From Geobacter sp. (GTDB taxonomy: Bacteria > Desulfobacterota > Desulfuromonadia > Geobacterales > Geobacteraceae): a stretch of 64,000 bases of DNA. The translations under genes and the position numbers were made by a program. This document shows, one piece after another, positions 26,366 to 33,859 of this stretch (position 1 is its first letter; each line of letters begins with the position of its first letter). Location of the stretch: contig PJFC01000004.1 in the NCBI GenBank assembly GCA_003574885.1, positions 248,001 to 312,000 on the forward strand, in the 5' to 3' direction. The notes below the pieces were generated by a model. That model was given only the letters and a program-made list of their open reading frames with translations, had not been told where the DNA came from and did not search any database.

Positions 26366-27049
26366 ATGAAAACAAGATTCTTCAAGTGGCTGCTGGCGTC
26401 TGGTTGTGGGCTTCTGACCGCCTGCGCCATCATAACGGTCAACGTCTACTTTCCCGAGAAGGCGGTCAAGGAAGCCTACAAGTCCCTTGACGATATGCTC
26501 CTGAAGAAGGGCGCGGAAAAGGGGGCTGAAGAGAAACAATCGCCGACTGGCCAGCAGCCTCCGGCCGAAGAGCAGAAGTCGCCGGAGATTAAGCCCCAAA
26601 GCCACCTGCTCGATGAGCTGCCGTCACTCTCACTGGTTTCCGTTGCCCATGCCGAGGACAACTATGCCGACAATCTGGCGATCGAGCTCTCCGGTAATGA
26701 TGAAGTGCTGAAGGCCTACGATGAGATGCGCCAGCGGCTGCCGAAACTGATGTCTCTCTTTGAAATGGGGGCTGTCGGTCTTACCGGTCAGGGGTTGGTG
26801 TCGGTGCGGGACAAGACGAAAATCACCCCTCAGGACGAGGCGCTGGTGAAGGCGGAAAACGCAAGTCGCAAGACAGTTGTGAACAACATGGCAAAGGCGA
26901 TCCTGAAACTTAACAAGCAGCAGGAATCAAAGGCTGCGCTTGACCAGGTGCGGGGAAAGGCTGCAGCTACCTACGCAGAAACCAAACGGGAGGAAGCGAA
27001 GCCGGGATGGTGGATACAGCTCCCTAACGGACGCTGGGTCCAGAAGTAA
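26366..27049 (+). CDS. Lipoprotein combining a YnbE-like N-terminus with a YdbL (DUF1318) domain
   Basis: A 227-residue lipoprotein. The signal peptide ends in lipobox LTAC (C about 21) and is followed by ITVNVYFP, a short beta-strand like that at the mature N-terminus of YnbE. A charged linker (about 45-85) and a second hydrophobic stretch SLVSVAHAEDN (about 88-98) follow. The DUF1318 domain then ends in GWWIQLPNGRWVQK, like YdbL. GGAGG four bases before ATG 26366 decides the start. In E. coli, YnbE and YdbL are separate partners of YdbH; here they appear fused in one chain next to a YdbH-like gene. The internal signal-like segment may be a relic of the separate YdbL export signal. Confidence 0.75.
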   Translation: MKTRFFKWLLASGCGLLTACAIITVNVYFPEKAVKEAYKSLDDMLLKKGAEKGAEEKQSPTGQQPPAEEQKSPEIKPQSHLLDELPSLSLVSVAHAEDNYADNLAIELSGNDEVLKAYDEMRQRLPKLMSLFEMGAVGLTGQGLVSVRDKTKITPQDEALVKAENASRKTVVNNMAKAILKLNKQQESKAALDQVRGKAAATYAETKREEAKPGWWIQLPNGRWVQK

Positions 27050-27091
27050 CGACCGCCGGTTAATCGATTACACAAGTTATTCACAATGGCT

Positions 27092-27131
27092 GAGGCGCCA
27101 CTATTCTACGGAATTGGTGGCGCCTTTTTTT
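27092..27131 (+). terminator. Rho-independent terminator
   Basis: AGGCGCCAC and GTGGCGCCT arms around a loop of about 14 bases, followed by a run of Ts. Confidence 0.9.
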
Positions 27132-27206
27132 ATCTATGGCCGGTTTTCGTGAACTGTCGGCGTACGGGATTGCCGGAATTTTCACTTTTGCAAATCCCTG
27201 GTGGTC

Positions 27207-27224
27207 TTTTGCATTTTTGCAAAA
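27207..27224. promoter_or_regulatory. Upstream activator palindrome TTTTGCA-N4-TGCAAAA
   Basis: A perfect 7+4+7 inverted repeat about 200 bases before the sigma-54 promoter at 27424. The same palindrome occurs at 61095-61112. It is a likely binding site for an NtrC-family regulator. Confidence 0.7.
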
Positions 27225-27310
27225 ACCGGACTGATGCCGTATCTATTCCTTCAATGTGCTGAAATTATGTTGGAATTCAATTGATAGTTGGATTTCACAC
27301 CTCGAAATCT

Positions 27311-27328
27311 TTTTGCATTTCTACAAAA
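27311..27328. promoter_or_regulatory. Second upstream activator site (one mismatch)
   Basis: TTTTGCA-TTTC-TACAAAA lies about 96 bases before the sigma-54 -24 element. A further half-site TTTTGCA is at 27186-27192. Confidence 0.6.
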
Positions 27329-27423
27329 CAGGATCTTCGTGATAGATTCTGCTGATGAAATTTCAAGCTTGTAACATATTGATACTATTGCCTAAAAATT
27401 TGTTTACAAAAAATATAGAACGT

Positions 27424-27439
27424 TGGTATGCAAGTTGCT
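27424..27439 (+). promoter_or_regulatory. Sigma-54 promoter of the OFA-type transporter
   Basis: TGGTATGCAAGTTGCT has GG and GC at the correct -24/-12 spacing. It is nearly identical to the promoter at 61211 (TGGTATACAGGTTGCT), including the following CTT. Confidence 0.85.
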
Positions 27440-27487
27440 CTTCCAATAGACAGGTTCGAGTACATTAACCACGGAGGTGAGACTATC

Positions 27488-28786
27488 ATGTCAGAAACAT
27501 CAACTAACAAGGGTTGGCAGGTGACCATGGCCGGGCTTGGCATCAACCTGGCGCTCGGGGTGCTGTATGCATGGAGTATCTTCAAGGGAGCGATAAAGGC
27601 GTCCATCGAAAAGGGTGGCCCCGATGCGTTCCAGTGGGACCTCACCTCCATCAATGATCCCTATGCTGTATGCTGTCTCGCGTTTGCGTTTTCCATGATT
27701 CTTGCCGGCAAGTGCCAGGACAAGATCGGCCCCGCACGCACCGCCCTTATCGGCGGCCTGCTGGTCGGGTGCGGTTTCACCATGATGTCTTTTTCTAACA
27801 GCTACCTTGCGTGGATAATGGGCTTTGGCATCCTTGCCGGGTCGGGGTTCGGTTTCGGCTATGCAGCGGCTACCCCCCCCGCCCTCAAATGGTTCTCTTC
27901 AACCAAGACAGGGGTGATCGCCGGGACGGTTGTTGCCGGTTTCGGACTCGCTCCGGTCTACATTGCTCCCCTTTCCAGCTACCTTCTGGGCATCTACGGG
28001 ATACAGAAATCCATGCTTTTCCTGGGATGCGGTTTTACGGCCCTGGTGTGCGGCCTCTCCTTCCTTCTGGTTAATCCCCCCCAGGGGTACGTACCTGCCG
28101 AACCGGCCAGGAAGGCCGGCGACAAGCCCGCTGCCAAACCGGCATACAACGCCAACGTCAGCGAGATGATGCGCTCTCCCAAGTTCTACCTTCTTTGGAC
28201 GAATTTCTTCATCGGTGCCGGCGCAGGTCTCATGGTTATCGGCAGTGTCGCCGTCCTCGCAAAGAAAAGCATGGGGCCGATGGCGTTTGTCGCAGTTGCG
28301 ATCATGGCAATTGGTAACGCCGGTGGCCGGGTTGTTGCCGGAATTCTTTCCGACAAGATCGGCCGCAGGGCAACTCTCACCATCATGCTTGCCTTCCAGG
28401 CGATCCTGATGTTTGCCGCCATTCCGATCGTCGGTTCTGGCAGCGCAGTACTTCTGGTCATTATGGCGACCTTCATCGGATTCAACTACGGCTCCAACCT
28501 CTGCCTCTTCCCCTCTTTCGCTAAAGATTACTGGGGCTTCAAGAACTACGGCCTGAACTATGGCGTCCTTTTCACCGCATGGGGTGTGGGCGGGTTCGTC
28601 ATGGGGCGCGTATCCGAGATGCTCAATGCGGTTCCGGGTGGCCTGAACAAGTCCTTCATCCTGGCCGGTACACTGTGTGCCACCGGTACGGTCCTTACCG
28701 TCTTCCTGCGCGAGAAGAAAAAGGTTGAGGTCGAAGTACCGGTTACCGTCGGCGAACCGGTTGCCGTCCTGGAAAAATCCGTGTAG
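27488..28786 (+). CDS. MFS transporter, oxalate/formate antiporter (OFA) type
   Basis: A 432-residue major facilitator with about 12 membrane segments. Its N-terminus GWQVTMAGLGINLALGVLYAWSIFKGA is the OFA-family signature. A cytoplasmic loop with a KAGDKPAAKPAY linker separates the halves, and the second half has the DKIGRRATL motif. OFA members exchange small carboxylates such as oxalate/formate or transport acetate/lactate; the substrate is not resolved here. GGAGGTGAG at 27475-27483 sets the ATG at 27488; longer in-frame starts run into the sigma-54 promoter. Transcription is predicted to need an NtrC-type activator bound at the palindromes at 27207 and 27311. A terminator follows. Confidence 0.9.
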   Translation: MSETSTNKGWQVTMAGLGINLALGVLYAWSIFKGAIKASIEKGGPDAFQWDLTSINDPYAVCCLAFAFSMILAGKCQDKIGPARTALIGGLLVGCGFTMMSFSNSYLAWIMGFGILAGSGFGFGYAAATPPALKWFSSTKTGVIAGTVVAGFGLAPVYIAPLSSYLLGIYGIQKSMLFLGCGFTALVCGLSFLLVNPPQGYVPAEPARKAGDKPAAKPAYNANVSEMMRSPKFYLLWTNFFIGAGAGLMVIGSVAVLAKKSMGPMAFVAVAIMAIGNAGGRVVAGILSDKIGRRATLTIMLAFQAILMFAAIPIVGSGSAVLLVIMATFIGFNYGSNLCLFPSFAKDYWGFKNYGLNYGVLFTAWGVGGFVMGRVSEMLNAVPGGLNKSFILAGTLCATGTVLTVFLREKKKVEVEVPVTVGEPVAVLEKSV

Positions 28787-28812
28787 TTTGTCATGAATAG
28801 CATCTGCTGAAC

Positions 28813-28851
28813 AATTAAGGGTCATGCCTAACTGCATGGCCCTTAATTTGT
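28813..28851 (+). terminator. Rho-independent terminator
   Basis: AATTAAGGG-CATGC pairs with GCATG-CCCTTAATT, followed by TTG TTT. Confidence 0.88.
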
Positions 28852-28872
28852 TTCAATACGAAAAAATCCGGG

Positions 28873-28878
28873 TATAAT
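28873..28878 (+). promoter_or_regulatory. Candidate -10 element for the TadG-like gene
   Basis: TATAAT preceded by CCGGG lies 34 bases before the ATG. No good -35 is seen. Confidence 0.4.
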
Positions 28879-28911
28879 CTGCAGCTATTCGATTGTAGTG
28901 AAGGAGCAGGA

Positions 28912-30105
28912 ATGGTGGACGACAGGGAAAGACCAGAAGCGGACGATGACGAAGAAACCGGCATGGATACCACCTACGTGGGGATCATGACGGTCGTCTT
29001 CCTTGTTGTGGCGGCTCTGGCCGTCGATATCGGGTATATGTATGTCAGCGAGGAAGACCTGAAGGGCACTGCGGAGACATCTGCCCTTGCCGGCGCACAG
29101 GCGATCAAGCAGCGGATCCAGACCCAGATCCAGACAGATATCACAAAGTTGAACGATGTGGTCAGTGATGTAGAGCAATCGTCCGCGAGAAATGTCGCGG
29201 TTGAGTCTGTCAGGGGGAAGCATACAGCGATCGCACTGATCGATACGCTCAACAGCAACAGCAACAAATTGACGGCAGATAACGACGTGACGGTCGGATT
29301 CTGGAATATGAGCACCCAAACCTACACTCCCGGCGGAACACCGGTCAATGCCATGCAGGTCAGGACAAGGCGTACGGCGGAAAGTGAAACTATCGGGATG
29401 GGGACACTGGGGAACTTCATCGCCAAAATTTCGGGCGACCAGAATTTCAATTATACTCCCGATGCAATAGCCGCTTTTCCGGCGCGGGCGAGTGCGAACA
29501 TTGCGGTCTGCGTCGATGCCTGCGACCGTGGCTGCACCTATCCGGACATTTGCTCCATCCCGGAACGAAAGATGACCCGTGACCCCCGGAATGGTGGTTC
29601 GGCGGCAAACCGCTACACATACACATCGCTGAGATACCAGCCGACCGCTTCGACAACCTTTTCCGACCTGATCTGCATGGACATGCCCCCTCAGGAGGTC
29701 TGCGGAAAGCAGATTTTTACTATCCAGAGTCTGAGCAACGACACCCTGCGTGATATCGAATCAATGATGTACAATCCGAATGCCGACAAGACGAACAAGG
29801 AATATGACAAGGCGACGGGTAGGTTGCTGGGATGGTGGGTCATTGCTCCCGTTATCAGGTGTACGTCTGCTCAGCAGGAGAATGTTTCCGAACGGCAGAC
29901 GGTGACCGGTTATGCCCTGATCAGGATCAGCAGGATATGCGTGGAGGGGACAACGGGATGCAGTCAGAATAACACGGCTTTCGATGCGCCGGTATCGCAA
30001 TGCGGCAACGATAACGGTCTCTATATAGACCGTATCTCGTGTCTCGATTGCGGAAGCCAGGACATGCTACGCTTTCCAGGGCTTCACCCGGTTCTTGTCA
30101 AGTAG
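28912..30105 (+). CDS. TadG/TadE-like pseudopilin-associated membrane protein
   Basis: A 397-residue protein. An acidic N-terminal cytoplasmic stretch (about 1-20) precedes one membrane segment (about 24-42). Then comes the TadG-like pattern AALAVDIGYMYVSEEDLKGTAETSALAGAQA, typical of the Flp-pilus assembly protein TadG N-terminal domain. The large extracytoplasmic part contains about a dozen cysteines (VCVDACDRGCTYPDIC, ICMDM, CLDCGS), suggesting disulfides. GAAGGAG precedes ATG 28912. No tadABC or flp genes are nearby, so it is an orphan. Its last 8 bases overlap the convergent tag gene. Confidence 0.65.
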   Translation: MVDDRERPEADDDEETGMDTTYVGIMTVVFLVVAALAVDIGYMYVSEEDLKGTAETSALAGAQAIKQRIQTQIQTDITKLNDVVSDVEQSSARNVAVESVRGKHTAIALIDTLNSNSNKLTADNDVTVGFWNMSTQTYTPGGTPVNAMQVRTRRTAESETIGMGTLGNFIAKISGDQNFNYTPDAIAAFPARASANIAVCVDACDRGCTYPDICSIPERKMTRDPRNGGSAANRYTYTSLRYQPTASTTFSDLICMDMPPQEVCGKQIFTIQSLSNDTLRDIESMMYNPNADKTNKEYDKATGRLLGWWVIAPVIRCTSAQQENVSERQTVTGYALIRISRICVEGTTGCSQNNTAFDAPVSQCGNDNGLYIDRISCLDCGSQDMLRFPGLHPVLVK

Positions 30106-30709
30106 CTTCCTTTTGTCGTGAAAAGCAGGGGGTTCGCCGGCCCAGCTCCCTGACTTCTTCGTTGCGATAGCAGGTAACCGTGTGGTCATTCACCATGCCG
30201 ACGGCCTGCATGAACGCATAGCAGATCGTTGAGCCGACGAAGTTGAACCCCCGTTTTTTCAGTGCCTTGCTCATCAGGTCGGATTGTTCCGTCCGGGGGG
30301 GGATCTCCGCGAGGGATTTCCATTCGTTCTGTCGGGGGAGATTGTCGGCGAATCGCCAGACAAAGGCATCGAAGGAACCGTATTCCCGCTGGATCTCCAG
30401 GACACCCCGGGCATTTTTTATGGCTGATGCTATCTTCAGGCGATTGCGCACGATGCCGGCATCGGCGAGCAACCGCTGCACGTCGTTGTCGGAATAGGCG
30501 GCCACCTTTCCAATGTCGAAGTTGTCGAATGCGCGCCGGTACTGTTCACGCTTTCTCAGGATCGTAAGCCAGCTAAGCCCTGCCTGTGCCCCTTCCAGGA
30601 CGAGCATCTCGAACAGGTGCCGGTCGTCGTGCGCCGGGACTCCCCACTCGTTATCGTGGTACGAAACGTACAGGGGGTCGCTGCCGCACCAAGCGCATCG
30701 GTTTTTCAT
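30098..30709 (-). CDS. tag: DNA-3-methyladenine glycosylase I
   Basis: A 203-residue base-excision repair glycosylase. The N-terminus RCAWCGSDPLYVSYHDNEWGVP and the motifs FEMLVLEGAQAGLSWLTILRKR and KKRGFNFVGSTICYAFMQA(V)GMVNDH are diagnostic of Tag, with the zinc-binding Cys/His residues present. It removes 3-methyladenine from alkylated DNA. The start at 30709 is chosen because GGAGAAACC precedes that ATG and the conserved region begins there; an upstream in-frame start at 30742 lacks support. It overlaps convergently with the TadG-like gene by 8 bases. Confidence 0.95.
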   Translation of the reverse strand: MKNRCAWCGSDPLYVSYHDNEWGVPAHDDRHLFEMLVLEGAQAGLSWLTILRKREQYRRAFDNFDIGKVAAYSDNDVQRLLADAGIVRNRLKIASAIKNARGVLEIQREYGSFDAFVWRFADNLPRQNEWKSLAEIPPRTEQSDLMSKALKKRGFNFVGSTICYAFMQAVGMVNDHTVTCYRNEEVRELGRRTPCFSRQKEAT

Positions 30710-31040
30710 GGTTTCTCCGGAGTTGATTGGTTCAGCTGTCAACTCGACATGTTTTATTCTCCCAAGCCCCCGTGTTATATCATAATTAGCATTACTGCAC
30801 CAGAATCTGACGGAGTGGGCACGACCCCGCTCTGTGCCCTGAAAATGAGCATAGAAGTGTAAAATAAGGCAGCAGTCAACCCTGTAATGCGCTTTCTCTT
30901 AAACCGTAACTGGCCTATTGGCGGGGGGTGAGCTCCTCGTAACGTTCTGGCACGAATAATGATAGGGATGTTGACATCAACAAACGAATCAGACAGGAGA
31001 TGTACAAATCTCGATTGCATCGGGGTGAATCTGGTTCTGT
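30710..31040. other. Gene-free stretch before the small RNA candidate
   Basis: Apart from a short hairpin GGGCAC...GTGCCC at about 30817-30839 I see no supported gene here. A minus-strand open frame at 30775-31224 is low in protein-like character. Confidence 0.4.
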
Positions 31041-31046
31041 TATAAT
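31015..31046 (+). promoter_or_regulatory. Extended -10 promoter of the small RNA candidate
   Basis: TG-T-TATAAT is at 31038-31046 and a TTGCAT is at 31015-31020, with a 20-base gap, so the extended -10 carries most of the weight. Confidence 0.5.
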
Positions 31047-31052
31047 CCCGCC

Positions 31053-31150
31053 ATCTATCAGTGGGAATTCGCACTGATTCGTGGTTGACTGCTTTTTCAG
31101 GTTCGATATTCAGCAAAGGCGCTGACCATAAAGGTTGAGCGCCTTTTTTA
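31053..31150 (+). ncRNA. Candidate terminated small RNA of about 98 nt
   Basis: The transcript would run from the promoter above to a strong terminator (AAAGGCGCT ... AGCGCCTTTTTT at 31115-31149). It contains a stem CAGTG...CACTG at about 31060-31077. A small hairpin CAGC-AAAGGC-GCTG at 31111-31124 overlaps the terminator's left arm. The hexaloop AAAGGC is the same as in the two glnK/amtB leaders at 42671 and 49269. It is either a free-standing small RNA or a leader for etfB 395 bases downstream. No open frame fits. Confidence 0.45.
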
Positions 31151-31544
31151 GTTGCGGTGCCATCCCCCATCGGGAAGGGCTGCATAATGCGGCGGACAAA
31201 GAACACCCATTTGCGGAGTCCCATGCGTTGAAATGATGCCGATATTTGGTACTGTTAGATGTTAGTTCATCTCGGTATCTCCTTTGATTACAGGCAAAAA
31301 GTTTCTTATTCCCGTTGATTATAGTCAGAGTAAAAAAAAATTGACTATAAATTAAGCACGGAAGTGATTGCCAAGCCCGGTAAATTTGATTATTATTCTC
31401 TGCGGATTAAAAAATAGACACTGTGGGCCTTTCTGCACCAGGCAAATGGTCCGTATTGACCCAGGTCAAGGATTTCCCCTTCTGTTCATGCAAGTCTCAA
31501 TTCACCATAGTTCGCTGTAAATCAATCAGTTGCGAGGTTTTACC
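31151..31544. other. Gap before etfB with two operator-like inverted repeats
   Basis: TTATAGTCA...TGACTATAA spans 31319-31350, and TTGAC-CCAG-GTCAA lies at 31456-31469, about 75 bases before the etfB ATG. Both could bind dimeric regulators. No gene is seen. Confidence 0.4.
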
Positions 31545-32357
31545 ATGCAAATAGTCGCCTGCATCAAGCAGGTTCCCGATACGACCCAGGTTCAGATCGA
31601 TCCGGTGACGAACACTCTGGTGCGGGAAGGGATACCTTTCATCGTCAACCCCTACGACACCCATGCCCTTGAAGAGTCCCTGCGACTCAAGGACCGGTTC
31701 GGCTGCCGGGTGGCAGCCATCTCGATGGGGCCCCCCAACGCCGAGGCAACGCTCAGGAAGGCGCTGGCCCTGGGGGTAGACGAGGCGATTCTCCTCTCCG
31801 ACCGGGTCTTCGGTGGAGCCGATACCCTGGCTACCAGTAACGTCCTGGCGGCGGCAATCCGCAAACTCCATGAGCAGGAGGAGGTGGGGATCGTCCTCTG
31901 CGGCAAGCAGACGATTGACGGCGACACCGCCCAAGTAGGTCCTGGCATTGCCACCCGCCTTGGTTACACCCAGCTTACCCTCGTGGACCGGATAGAGCAT
32001 ATCGATCTGGAGAAACGGGTCATCCGGGTGCGCCGCAAACTTGAGGGGCGGCACGAAATCGTCGAGGCTCCCCTGCCGGTCCTGCTGACCGTGGTGCGGG
32101 AACTGAACCGCCCCCGCTACCCAACCGTCCCCCGGCGCCTGGAATCGGCCGATGCCGAGGTAAAGACCTGGAGCAACCAGATCATGCAGCTTCCCGAGCC
32201 GACCATCGGCCTGAAAGGCTCTCCTACCTGGGTGAGCCGGATATTCTCTCCCGAGCGGGACAAGGGGGAGATCATCGGCGACGGGGTGCACGACCCGGAT
32301 GGAACGGCGCAACTTCTCATCGACAAGCTGCTCAGCAAAGATTTGCTGGCGTTGTAA
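31545..32357 (+). CDS. etfB: Electron transfer flavoprotein beta subunit
   Basis: A 270-residue EtfB, normal length. The N-terminus is IVACIKQVPDTTQVQIDP, and the nucleotide-binding region VGIVLCGKQTIDGDTAQVGPGIAT and the recognition-loop area VIRVRRKLEGRHEIVEAPLPVLLTV are as expected. With EtfA it carries electrons from acyl-CoA or related dehydrogenases. The ATG at 31545 begins the conserved sequence; an in-frame upstream GTG or ATG is not needed. Downstream are EtfA (fused to a ferredoxin) and a membrane Fe-S oxidoreductase, which together make a route from flavin dehydrogenases to quinone. No acyl-CoA dehydrogenase gene is in the window. Confidence 0.95.
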   Translation: MQIVACIKQVPDTTQVQIDPVTNTLVREGIPFIVNPYDTHALEESLRLKDRFGCRVAAISMGPPNAEATLRKALALGVDEAILLSDRVFGGADTLATSNVLAAAIRKLHEQEEVGIVLCGKQTIDGDTAQVGPGIATRLGYTQLTLVDRIEHIDLEKRVIRVRRKLEGRHEIVEAPLPVLLTVVRELNRPRYPTVPRRLESADAEVKTWSNQIMQLPEPTIGLKGSPTWVSRIFSPERDKGEIIGDGVHDPDGTAQLLIDKLLSKDLLAL

Positions 32358-32364
32358 AGAAAAC

Positions 32365-32420
32365 GTGAAAAGTAAAAGGTGAAAGGTAAATAGCACAGAG
32401 TAGTCTTTTCACTTTTCACC
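32365..32420. repeat. Paired heptamer repeats in the etfB-etfA gap
   Basis: Purine tract GTGAAAA, GTAAAAG, GTGAAAG, GTAAATA (32365-32392) is followed by CTTTTCA, CTTTTCA (32405-32418). The tracts are complementary and can form a stem in the mRNA. Confidence 0.7.
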
Positions 32421-32444
32421 AAGATTTTTCCAAGGAAACCATCC

Positions 32445-33770
32445 ATGACCGAACCGAAGAAACCGCTGAAGAAACCCCGGGGCAAGGCGTGCCTGCTGGA
32501 GGGTAAATGCATCGCCTGCGGTGCCCGCTGCCAGAGCTCCTGTCCGGTGGATGCCATCGAGATGAACGAAGCGGGCGAGCCGATCATCAATGTTGAGAAA
32601 TGCATCGGCTGCGTCAAGTGCGTCAAGATCTGCCCGGCCCAGGCCATCGAGATGTTCTTCACCCCCGAGGAACAGAAGATCCTTGACGAAATCATGAAGC
32701 AGGGGGAGGCTCAAGCCCCTGAGGTGGACGAGGAAGACGCTGCCCTGGCGGAGAAGCTCTCCGCCTACAAGGGGGTCTGGGTCTTTGTCGAGCAGACGGA
32801 AGGGGAGCCGGCCAAGGTCTCCTGGGAGCTGTTAGGGAAGGGGAAGGAACTGGCGCGAGCGTTGGGATCGGAACTTGCCGCCATCGTCGTCGGCGAAAAC
32901 GTGGAACATCTCTGCCGCGAGGCATTCGCCCACGGGGCTGAAAAAGCCTACCTCATAGACGCTCCCGTCTTCAGATACTACCGTACCCAGGCCTATCTCA
33001 AGGCGATCACCCATCTGGTGGACACCTACAAACCCGAAGTCATCCTCATGGGGGCTACCGGCCTTGGCCGCGACCTGGCCGGTGCCGTCGCCACCGTGGT
33101 GGGGACCGGTCTCACCGCCGATTGCACCGGGCTCGCCATCGACGACAAGCACAACCTCATGCAGACCCGCCCCGCCTTCGGCGGCAACATCATGGCCACC
33201 ATCATGTGTGACAAGTTCCGTCCCCAGATGGCCACCGTCCGTCCCCACGTCATGCCCATGCCCGAGCGGCAGGAGGGGGCAGGCGGCGAAATCGTCCGGG
33301 AGAGCTGTCCGGTGAACGAGGAGGACATCCTCGTCAAGGTGTTGGAAATTATCAGCGACCGGAACAAGGACCAGGTGGACGTGGCAGGGGCCGATTTCAT
33401 CGTCTCCGGCGGGCGGGGCATGATGGGGAAAGAAAACTTCGCCATGCTCCAGGAACTGGCGGACGAGCTGGGAGGGGTTGTGGGTGCATCACGTTCCGCC
33501 GTCGACGCCGGCTGGATGCCCCAGGAGCGGCAGGTGGGACAGACCGGCAAGACGGTCCGCCCCAAGATCTACATCGCCTGCGGGATCAGTGGCGCCATCC
33601 AGCACCTGGTCGGTATGCAGGATTCGGACGTGGTCATTGCCATCAACCGGGACAAAGACGCCCCCATCTTCGAAGTGGCCACCTACGGTATCGTCGGTGA
33701 CCTGTTCAAAATAATTCCCGCCATCACCAAGCGGCTGCGGGAACTGAAACAGCAGAAAAACAGGGACTAG
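32445..33770 (+). CDS. etfA: Electron transfer flavoprotein alpha subunit with N-terminal 2[4Fe-4S] ferredoxin domain
   Basis: A 441-residue protein. A ferredoxin module occupies about 1-75. Cluster 1 has C22, C25, C29, C33 and cluster 2 has C53, C56, C59, C63. The EtfA N-domain follows (about 90-290). The FAD-binding domain at about 320-440 has SGGRGM, SRSAVDAGWMP, KIYIACGISGAIQH and INRDKDAPIFEVA(T)YGIVGD. Ferredoxin-fused EtfA proteins are typical of anaerobes and may link the flavin to an extra Fe-S electron path. Gene order etfB-etfA-CCG oxidoreductase suggests one operon, with heptamer-repeat-filled gaps on both sides. Confidence 0.95.
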   Translation: MTEPKKPLKKPRGKACLLEGKCIACGARCQSSCPVDAIEMNEAGEPIINVEKCIGCVKCVKICPAQAIEMFFTPEEQKILDEIMKQGEAQAPEVDEEDAALAEKLSAYKGVWVFVEQTEGEPAKVSWELLGKGKELARALGSELAAIVVGENVEHLCREAFAHGAEKAYLIDAPVFRYYRTQAYLKAITHLVDTYKPEVILMGATGLGRDLAGAVATVVGTGLTADCTGLAIDDKHNLMQTRPAFGGNIMATIMCDKFRPQMATVRPHVMPMPERQEGAGGEIVRESCPVNEEDILVKVLEIISDRNKDQVDVAGADFIVSGGRGMMGKENFAMLQELADELGGVVGASRSAVDAGWMPQERQVGQTGKTVRPKIYIACGISGAIQHLVGMQDSDVVIAINRDKDAPIFEVATYGIVGDLFKIIPAITKRLRELKQQKNRD

Positions 33771-33835
33771 GGGCTAGGGATTGGGGACTGGTAAAAAGCG
33801 GCAAGAGCCTTTGCCAGCCCCCAGCCTCCAGCCCC
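33763..33835. repeat. Paired heptamer repeats in the etfA-oxidoreductase gap
   Basis: GGGACTA, GGGGCTA, GGGATTG, GGGACTG (33763-33790) face CAGCCCC, CAGCCTC, CAGCCCC (33815-33835). Strict 7-base periodicity and opposite orientation are visible. Confidence 0.75.
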
Positions 33836-33859
33836 TTCCTAACTTTACGAGGAACAACC

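Noticed and set aside
27428-27487. Longer N-terminus for the OFA transporter
   Set aside because: These codons overlap the sigma-54 -12 element and the transcription start; GGAGG precedes ATG 27488.
30941-30960. TGGCACGAATAATGAT as a sigma-54 promoter
   Set aside because: The -24 half is good but there is no GC at the -12 position.
30775-31224. Minus-strand open frame of 149 codons in the gap before etfB
   Set aside because: It has no recognisable domain and no ribosome binding site. It runs antisense through a promoter and terminator on the other strand.
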